DNA from: UBA11373 sp046714175 | GTDB taxonomy: Bacteria; Actinomycetota; Acidimicrobiia; Spongiisociales; UBA11373 | Reading direction: 5' to 3' | DNA: 9,722 bases | NCBI GenBank assembly: GCA_046714175.1 | Contig: JBKKBI010000054.1 | Location: forward strand, 1-9,722 | Shown: positions 5,223 to 9,722 of the stretch, piece after piece | How the letters are laid out: every line of letters starts with the position of its first letter | Numbering within the stretch: position 1 is the stretch's first letter | The notes under the pieces: generated by a model | Seen by the model: only the letters and a program-made list of their open reading frames with translations | What the model was told of the DNA's origin: nothing | The model's database searches: none | Position numbers and translations under genes: made by a program

Positions 5223-6334
5223 CACGCCACCCCCTGCCCGGTCGCCAGAGCTGCGGAGGCATCCCGCGTCTCCTCACGCTGGCGATATCGGCTCACCGCG
5301 GCGTAGGAAACCACCGAGGCGAGGAGGATGGTGCCCTGCATGATCACCACGATCTCCCGGGTGGCCGAGCCGGTGATCTGCAGGATCGGTGAAGACACGT
5401 CCATGAACGCGAAGAGCAGCGCTCCGATGGCAACGCCGACGGCGTGGTTCCTGCCGAGAAGGGCGACCGCGATCCCGCCGAAACCGAGGCCGGGCAGGAA
5501 GTCGGCGTCATAGCGATGGTTGCGGCTGAGGATGTCCACCATGCCCACCAGCCCAGCGACGGCGCCGGAATAGAGCATGGCGACGATCACCATGCGGTCC
5601 GCGGAGACTCCCCCGGCCCGGGCCGCCCCGGCGTTGTACCCGCTCACTCGCAAGTCGTAACCGGCCCTGGTGCGGTTGAGAAATATGTGGAACGTCACCC
5701 CGACCACGATTGCAAACAGGACCACGGCCGACACTTCCCGCCCGCCCGAGATCTCGCGGGTAAAGATCTCGAACCACCCGTTGAGGTCGGGGAGCCGACC
5801 TGACGCCGGAATGAATGCGGTTCCCGAGTTCGGGGTGAGCGGACCATCGCGCAACTCCACCGTCAACCAGGCGAGCACTCCACCGATGGCGATGGCGTTG
5901 AGCATGATCGTGGCGATCACTTCGTTGATCCCGCGGCGCACCTTGAGCCAGCCCGCCAGACCCGACCAGGCCGCTCCGACGAGCATCGCCACCAGAGCGA
6001 TCACGGTCACATGCGCGACCGCGGGCAAAACGAGCTGGGCTCCGACCACCGCGGCGAAGAAGGCCGCCAACTGGTACTGGCCCTCGACACCGATGTTGAA
6101 CAGGTTCATGCGGAATCCGATGGCGGCGGCGATGCCCGAGATGTAAAGCGGAGTAGCCCGGTTGATCATGTCGACAATCGTCTCGAGACGGCCACCGTTG
6201 CGGATCATGTCCCAGTACGCAGTCAGTGGATCGCTTCCCGAGATGATCAGAACGATTGACGACATCACCACCGCGAAAGCGATGGCAATCACGGGGGCAG
6301 CAAGTGCGAGCATGATGCGCTTTCCCAGCGTCAT
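5222..6334 (-). CDS. ABC transporter permease, nucleoside-type (NupP/YufP-like)
   Basis: A 370-residue permease with 8 to 10 predicted membrane helices, first of the two channel subunits of the importer. Family signatures are FNIGVEGQYQLAAF (79-92), GINEVIATIMLN (135-146), LRVSGYNAGAARAGGV as the cytoplasmic coupling loop (228-243) and PGLGFGGIAVALLGRNH (281-297). Its length is usual for the family (about 350-370). The start is ATG at 6334, whose first bases form the ATGA overlap with the stop of the ATPase gene, a sign of translational coupling. The frame continues open upstream inside the ATPase gene, but there the product is arginine-rich and unlike the family. AGGGA about 11 nt upstream is a possible weak ribosome site. 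It pairs with the permease encoded next. Confidence 0.95.
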   Translation of the reverse strand: MTLGKRIMLALAAPVIAIAFAVVMSSIVLIISGSDPLTAYWDMIRNGGRLETIVDMINRATPLYISGIAAAIGFRMNLFNIGVEGQYQLAAFFAAVVGAQLVLPAVAHVTVIALVAMLVGAAWSGLAGWLKVRRGINEVIATIMLNAIAIGGVLAWLTVELRDGPLTPNSGTAFIPASGRLPDLNGWFEIFTREISGGREVSAVVLFAIVVGVTFHIFLNRTRAGYDLRVSGYNAGAARAGGVSADRMVIVAMLYSGAVAGLVGMVDILSRNHRYDADFLPGLGFGGIAVALLGRNHAVGVAIGALLFAFMDVSSPILQITGSATREIVVIMQGTILLASVVSYAAVSRYRQREETRDASAALATGQGVA

Positions 6335-7857
6335 GCGATGCCAGTTCCCTTGATCGCCCCGGTCATGTAGGAACCGAGGTCGCGGGGAGTGACGGTGTCG
6401 GGGTCGAGTTTGGCGACGAGCTTGCCCCGCAGCATGACCACGATCGTGTCCGACATCCCGATCAGCTCGTCGAGGTCCGCGGAAACCAGGACGGTGGCCA
6501 TTCCCAGGGCACGGGCGCGGCGCAGGTCCTCCCACACCGCGGCCTGGGCGCCGACATCGATGCCACGCGTGGGATGGGCGGCGATGAACACATCGGGGTC
6601 CGATGCCATCTCCCGGCCCACGATGAGCTTCTGCTGGTTGCCCCCGGACAGGGCATGGGCGGCGACTTCGATGTTCGGGGTACGCACGTCGTACTCGCGG
6701 CGAATCTCCTCGGTACGGGCCCGAGCCCCTTTGCGATCGAACCAGATCCCGTTGACGAAGGGTTTCCGGGTCTGGTGACCCAACGCGGCGTTCTCCCACA
6801 GCGGAGCCTGCAACAACAAACCCTCGCGCTGGCGGTCCTGTGGCACGTAGGCGAGTCCGTGTTCCCGGCGGCGGCGCACGTCCCAGGAGGTGGCGTCCTC
6901 ACCCTTGAACCAGATGGTGCCGGCATCGACGGGCCGGGTGCCCACCAGCGCATCGATCAACTCCGACTGCCCGTTACCCTCGACGCCGGCGATGCCCAGG
7001 ATCTCGCCGCGGCGCACGTCGAAGGAAACGTCTGCGACCAGCACCCGATCGTCCACATCGCGCAGGGTGATGCCGCGAATCGAGATGGCGACATCATCGG
7101 TCACCGTGGACGCCGAGGTCTGCGGCGAGGGCAGCTCGGAGCCCACCATGAGCTCGGCGAGGTCGGCTGCGGTGACATCAGCCGGCTTGACCGTCGCCAC
7201 GGTGCGGCCCTCGCGCAGCACGGTGATGGTGTCCGCGATCGCCAGGATCTCCTGAAGCTTGTGGTCGATGAACAGGATCGTGGAGCCCGCAGCCTTGAGC
7301 TCCCGCAAGTTGCGGAACAGCTCCTCCACCTCCTGGGGGACGAGCACCGCAGTGGGCTCATCGAGGATGAGGATCTTGGCCCCGCGATAGAGCACCTTGA
7401 TGATCTCGACCCGCTGCCGCTCCCCGACCTCGAGCGCCTCCACGAGTTCGTCGGCTGCCACCGTGAGGCCATACGCCCGGCTCACTTCGGCGAGGTGGGC
7501 CCGGCCTTTGGCGAAGTCGATCCTGCCGAAGCCACGCATGGGCTCGCTACCCAGGATGACGTTCTCCAGGACCGTGAGCTGATCGGCCAGCATGAAGTGC
7601 TGGTGGACCATCCCGATGCCGAGATCGATCGCGTCACTGGGAGACTTGAACTTGACCTCGTTGCCCCCCACGATCATCCGGCCCTCGTCGGGCTCCAGCA
7701 TCCCGTACAGAATCTTCATGAGAGTGGACTTGCCGGCGCCGTTCTCGCCGCAGATGGCGTGGATCTCGCCCTCTTGAACCGTGAGGTCGACACGATCGTT
7801 GGCAACCACACCGGGGAAGCGCTTCGAGATCCCGGTCAGCTCGATTGCGACGGCCAC
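6331..7857 (-). CDS. ABC transporter ATP-binding protein, double NBD (NupO/YufO-like)
   Basis: A 508-residue tandem-NBD ATPase that energises the importer from the cytoplasmic side. NBD1 is complete: Walker A GENGAGKST (37-45), Q-loop near VHQHF (84-88), signature VGERQRVEI (144-152), Walker B KILILDEPT (161-169) and H-loop His199. NBD2 has a degenerate Walker A GVEGNGQSE (291-299) lacking the lysine, a good signature LSGGNQQK (403-410), and a Walker B region VFIAAHPT (423-430) without the catalytic glutamate. This asymmetry is the norm for the RbsA/NupO class. The start is GTG at 7857, with GGGAGG 4 nt upstream and the sequence VAIELTGISKRFPGV matching the family N-terminus. An in-frame ATG at 7923 is rejected because it would translate the inter-gene hairpin. 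It is 98 bp downstream of the lipoprotein gene and overlaps the next permease by ATGA. Confidence 0.96.
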   Translation of the reverse strand: MAVAIELTGISKRFPGVVANDRVDLTVQEGEIHAICGENGAGKSTLMKILYGMLEPDEGRMIVGGNEVKFKSPSDAIDLGIGMVHQHFMLADQLTVLENVILGSEPMRGFGRIDFAKGRAHLAEVSRAYGLTVAADELVEALEVGERQRVEIIKVLYRGAKILILDEPTAVLVPQEVEELFRNLRELKAAGSTILFIDHKLQEILAIADTITVLREGRTVATVKPADVTAADLAELMVGSELPSPQTSASTVTDDVAISIRGITLRDVDDRVLVADVSFDVRRGEILGIAGVEGNGQSELIDALVGTRPVDAGTIWFKGEDATSWDVRRRREHGLAYVPQDRQREGLLLQAPLWENAALGHQTRKPFVNGIWFDRKGARARTEEIRREYDVRTPNIEVAAHALSGGNQQKLIVGREMASDPDVFIAAHPTRGIDVGAQAAVWEDLRRARALGMATVLVSADLDELIGMSDTIVVMLRGKLVAKLDPDTVTPRDLGSYMTGAIKGTGIA

Positions 7858-7884
7858 GCGTCCTCCCGATTTCCCCTGGAACCA

Positions 7885-7937
7885 CGAAGCGGGACTGAGC
7901 CTAGCCCAGTCCCGCTTCGCCACGCGAGAAACGCGTG
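7885..7937 (-). promoter_or_regulatory. Two tandem hairpins between the lipoprotein and ATPase genes
   Basis: The larger stem has 13 perfect pairs (7885-7897 with 7907-7919, arm CGAAGCGGGACTG) around a 9-base loop. The smaller has 6 perfect pairs (CACGCG 7921-7926 with CGCGTG 7932-7937) around AGAAA. They are separated by one base and lie 18 bp after the lipoprotein stop codon. No T-run follows and no heptad repeat is present. In ABC operons such structures usually protect the upstream messenger or partly stop transcription, so that binding protein exceeds transporter; this role is inferred. Confidence 0.65.
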
Positions 7938-7955
7938 TTCAGTAGTTCGTCTCGA

Positions 7956-9164
7956 CTACACGTCCTCGGGCAGCGTCGGCACCACGATGGTCCCGGCGAT
8001 GATCTGAGCCGCGAAGGCCTCGATCTGGGCGACGATGTCGTCGATGAAGCCACCGCTCGTCGAGTAGCCCACACCCGCTTGCGCGAGGCTGTACTCGATC
8101 GGACCGCCGGTGAAGTTGCCCGTCAGGTGGTCGTAGATCGCGTTGAACACGGCCACGTCCACCCGCTTGATCATCGAAGTCAGGACGTACTCCTGCAGAT
8201 CCTCACCAACCGTGAGGTACTGGTCAGAGTCCACGCCGATGCCCCACACCTTGGTGCCGGTGGCCTCGCTCGTCTCCTTCGCCGCAACGAACATGCCGGA
8301 GCCGGAGAGACCAGCGGCGGCATAGACGATGTCGGCACCCTCGGAGTACATCGCCAGGGCGATCTCACGACCGCGGTCCGGCGCCTGGAACCCATTGAAG
8401 TCCGGGAACGCAGAGATGTACTCGGCGACGACCACGATCGTGGGATCGACTGCCTTGACACCAGCACGGAACCCGGCCTCGAACTTCTCGATCAGACCGA
8501 TGCCGCTCACGCCACCGATGAAGCCGACCTCACCGGTCGTCGTCTTCAGTGCCGCGGCGACGCCAACCAAGAACGAGCCCTCATGCTCGGAGAACACCAT
8601 GCCGCGAGCGTTCTCGCAGTACGGCGCCACCGGATCGGCGGCGAAGTTCAGCATCGAGGAATCGGTGATGGCGAAGTCCACGTCGGGGTTGTTCACGCAG
8701 ACGTCCGGGAACGCCGACTCGAACGAGAAACCGTTACCGATGACGATCGGCGAGTTCTCCGCCTGCAGCTGCAGGTCGGTGGCACGCGCCGCGGCGTCGG
8801 TCGGGGTGATCTCGTTGGCGGTGACTCCGAAGTAGAACCGCGCCCAGTCGATACCACAACCAGCGGCGTCGTTGAACGACTGATCGCCGCGGCCGAGGAG
8901 GTCGAAGGTCAGGCCCACACTCACGCCGGTCCCGTCGGCCACCAAGTCGGCGGCTCCGGGGATCTCCGGGCAGAAGTCGGGTACGACGACCGCAGGTGCA
9001 GTCGTCGTGGTGTCGCCGGCCACCGTCGTGGTGGCGGCGGCGGTCGTCGTGGTGGCGGACCCAGCAGTGGTAGTAGTGGTGTCAGTGGCGTCGTCGTCAC
9101 CGCACGCCACGACCACCAGCGCAAAGGCCGCCAGCAGCACGGCGAAGCTGAAGTGCTTCCTCAT
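7956..9164 (-). CDS. BMP/PnrA-family substrate-binding lipoprotein of a nucleoside ABC importer
   Basis: A 402-residue lipoprotein that captures the ligand outside the membrane and delivers it to the two permeases. Residues 1-21 are a lipoprotein signal (MRKHFSFAVLLAAFALVVVAC, shown as MRKHFS then a hydrophobic core and lipobox VVAC, lipidated C21). A disordered spacer with long Thr/Ala runs follows (about 24-60). The BMP domain shows GRGDQSFN (91-98), EHEGSFLVGVAAA (193-205), GFIGGVSGIGLIEKFEAGF (214-232), DRGREIALAMYSEGADIVY (263-281) and WGIGVDSDQY (307-316), all family landmarks of purine-nucleoside receptors such as PnrA/TmpC and BmpA. Four further cysteines (C65, C103, C156, C183) may form disulfides. 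The ATG at 9164 is preceded by GGGAG 7 nt upstream; an upstream in-frame start would run through the promoter. First gene of the operon. Ligand class is inferred from family and neighbours. Confidence 0.95.
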   Translation of the reverse strand: MRKHFSFAVLLAAFALVVVACGDDDATDTTTTTAGSATTTTAAATTTVAGDTTTTAPAVVVPDFCPEIPGAADLVADGTGVSVGLTFDLLGRGDQSFNDAAGCGIDWARFYFGVTANEITPTDAAARATDLQLQAENSPIVIGNGFSFESAFPDVCVNNPDVDFAITDSSMLNFAADPVAPYCENARGMVFSEHEGSFLVGVAAALKTTTGEVGFIGGVSGIGLIEKFEAGFRAGVKAVDPTIVVVAEYISAFPDFNGFQAPDRGREIALAMYSEGADIVYAAAGLSGSGMFVAAKETSEATGTKVWGIGVDSDQYLTVGEDLQEYVLTSMIKRVDVAVFNAIYDHLTGNFTGGPIEYSLAQAGVGYSTSGGFIDDIVAQIEAFAAQIIAGTIVVPTLPEDV

Positions 9165-9194
9165 GAAATTGCTCCCTATGGATGGATTCCCACA

Positions 9195-9209
9195 CGTGCC
9201 AGAGGCACG
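9195..9209 (-). promoter_or_regulatory. Small palindrome at the predicted messenger 5' end of the importer operon
   Basis: CGTGCC and GGCACG form six perfect pairs around AGA. It sits at or just after the predicted transcription start (about 9208), so it could be a stabilising 5' hairpin or an operator half-site pair. No known repressor motif is recognised. Confidence 0.35.
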
Positions 9210-9214
9210 GCGCA

Positions 9215-9242
9215 AGTGTAGGGGTTCGGCTGACCGTGGTAA
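9215..9242 (-). promoter_or_regulatory. Sigma70-like promoter of the nucleoside importer operon
   Basis: On the minus strand TTACCA (9237-9242) and TACACT (9215-9220) are separated by 16 bp; each matches 4 of 6 consensus bases. Transcription would start near 9208, with a leader of about 44 nt holding a small hairpin and the GGGAG ribosome site. It gives the importer its own promoter, independent of clpC. Confidence 0.5.
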
Positions 9243-9269
9243 CTGGGTGTGCGGCCGGAATTCGCGGCC

Positions 9270-9278
9270 TGTGGATAA
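9270..9278 (-). promoter_or_regulatory. Perfect DnaA-box consensus upstream of the importer promoter
   Basis: TTATCCACA on the minus strand (TGTGGATAA on plus) is an exact match to the classical DnaA box, 28 bp upstream of the -35 hexamer. It is a single site, so not an origin; many actinobacteria prefer TTGTCCACA, which lowers confidence. It may be a regulatory or DnaA-titration site, or chance. Confidence 0.35.
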
Positions 9279-9284
9279 CAAGAA

Positions 9285-9428
9285 GTTGCCGGTTACCCGA
9301 GCAGTTACCAACGGGAAACCGGTGACTGGCAACCCGCCCGGCCAACCAGTCGCCGGTTGCCGGTTGCCAGTTACCCGAGAAGAAAAGCAGTTACAACCGG
9401 AAACCGGTAACTGGCAACCCGCCGGGCC
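9285..9428 (-). repeat. Two copies of a 59-67 bp hairpin-forming repeat made of heptads
   Basis: Copy A is 9362-9428 and copy B 9285-9343, same orientation, with 18 bp between them. By eye they agree at roughly 54 of 59 positions apart from an 8-nt insertion in copy A (TTTTCTTC, minus strand). Each begins with heptads (GGTTGCC, AGTTACC or AGTCACC, GGTTTCC) and each has inverted ends. In copy A GGTTGCCAGTTACC (9362-9375) and GGTAACTGGCAACC (9406-9419) pair perfectly over 14 bp with a 30-base loop. In copy B the stem has about two mismatches. Both lie downstream of clpC in its sense direction. Confidence 0.85.
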
Positions 9429-9439
9429 GGAGCCCGGCG
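9420..9439 (-). terminator. GC hairpin directly after clpC
   Basis: CGCCGGGC (9420-9427) pairs with GCCCGGCG (9432-9439) around a CGGA loop, eight pairs starting one base after the clpC stop triplet. No T-run follows on the minus strand; instead the GGTTGCC heptads begin. A plausible termination or processing hairpin. Confidence 0.5.
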
Positions 9440-9440
9440 C

Positions 9441-9722
9441 CTACCCCTCGCTGCCGGCCAGGGCCACCGAGGGCTGGTCGGGGGTCTCGATCGTGGCGAA
9501 TGACAGCCGCTCCGGATCCTCCGGATCGAGCTCGACCAGGATCGTGGTATTGGCGGTGAACTCGCCGAACAGCACCTTCTCCGAGAGTGGATCTTCCAGC
9601 ATCCGCTGGATGGAACGACGCAGCGGCCGCGCCCCCAGCTGGGGGTCGTAACCCTTGGTCGCCAACAGCCCCTTCGCCTCATCGGTGAGGATGAGGTCGA
9701 GTGCCTGCGACTTCAGCTGCTC
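9441..9722 (-). CDS. clpC: ATP-dependent Clp protease ATP-binding subunit ClpC, C-terminal end (partial)
   Basis: The last 93 codons of a Clp/Hsp100 unfoldase; the rest lies beyond the right edge. The visible part is the small subdomain of the second AAA+ module: LTDEAKGLLATKGYDPQLG (12-30), the sensor-2 motif GARPLRRSIQRMLEDPLSEKVLFGEF (30-55, key residue the arginine of GAR), then a beta strand region and a short acidic, glycine-containing tail ending AGSEG. The wording is typical of ClpC and not ClpB or ClpA, and the genomic link with radA-disA supports this. ClpC hexamers unfold substrates for ClpP in the cytoplasm. The final tail after the AAA+ fold is about 20 residues, shorter than in some ClpC proteins. 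A GC hairpin and the heptad repeats follow the stop codon. Confidence 0.93.
   Translation of the reverse strand, partial: EQLKSQALDLILTDEAKGLLATKGYDPQLGARPLRRSIQRMLEDPLSEKVLFGEFTANTTILVELDPEDPERLSFATIETPDQPSVALAGSEG

Noticed and set aside
6335..6799. N-terminal extension of the first permease into the ATPase gene
   Set aside because: The extra residues are arginine- and proline-rich and out of family; the ATGA overlap at 6331-6334 explains the true start.
6331..7857. Degenerate second Walker A and missing catalytic glutamate in the ATPase as a sign of a broken gene
   Set aside because: GVEGNGQSE and AAxPT are the usual state of NBD2 in the RbsA/NupO class.
7858..7923. N-terminal extension of the ATPase from an in-frame ATG at 7923
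   Set aside because: It would translate the inter-gene hairpin, has no homology to the family N-terminus, and a GGGAGG ribosome site serves the GTG at 7857.
6574..8007. 477-codon plus-strand frame opposite the ATPase gene
   Set aside because: Antisense shadow crossing the ATPase start and the two hairpins; no family resemblance.
7935..9221. 428-codon plus-strand frame opposite the lipoprotein gene
   Set aside because: Mirror of the lipoprotein coding sequence, including its Thr-rich linker; product has no plausible domain.
9165..9284. Purine or c-di-AMP riboswitch in the importer leader
   Set aside because: The predicted leader is only about 44 nt with one 6-bp hairpin, too short for these aptamers, and no conserved core is seen.

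Overview
The window comes from a high-GC bacterium, most likely Actinomycetota. DisA and RadA lie side by side, the reading frames show strong GC-driven codon use (with long antisense shadow frames), and the lipoprotein has a very threonine-rich spacer after its lipobox. That last style is common in Acidimicrobiia, so I lean to that class, but this is inference. All but one gene are read on the minus strand.

Layout, in order of minus-strand transcription from the right edge. (1) The last 93 codons of a ClpC-type AAA+ unfoldase (9441-9722), ending directly in a GC-rich hairpin. (2) A 276-bp gap with two near-identical hairpin-forming repeat units (9285-9428), a perfect DnaA-box consensus and a sigma70-like promoter. 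(3) A complete nucleoside-type ABC importer operon: BMP/PnrA-family lipoprotein (7956-9164), double-NBD ATPase (6331-7857) and two permeases (5222-6334 and 3957-5222). The last three are translationally coupled, while the lipoprotein gene is separated from them by two tandem hairpins. (4) A strong hairpin that contains the stop codon of the last permease, in a convergent gap full of 7-bp repeats. (5) A plus-strand gene for a zinc-ribbon, single-TM protein with a discoidin-like extracytoplasmic domain (2898-3743). (6) Divergent from it, a possible 38-residue membrane peptide, then radA (1430-2731) and disA (279-1340). (7) At the left edge, the lysine-rich N-terminus of an unidentified protein (1-147), apparently with its own promoter.

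Functionally the window joins protein quality control (ClpC), nucleoside uptake, recombination repair (RadA) and c-di-AMP synthesis coupled to DNA structure (DisA). The clpC/radA/disA neighbourhood is familiar from Gram-positive genomes. Here the importer operon and the zinc-ribbon gene sit between clpC and radA.

The least explained signal is a family of degenerate 7-bp tandem repeats (sense-strand core near GTTGCCC or GGTTGCC). They lie downstream of disA, the zinc-ribbon gene, the last permease and clpC, each time with the pyrimidine-rich strand in the sense direction and usually after a hairpin without a U-tract. They are absent from the promoter gap at 2858-2897 and from the hairpins inside the importer operon. 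They may be termination or 3'-end processing signals, or a spreading repeat tolerated only at gene ends. I saw no CRISPR array, tRNA, rRNA or transposase. No gene-free stretch exceeds 300 bases.
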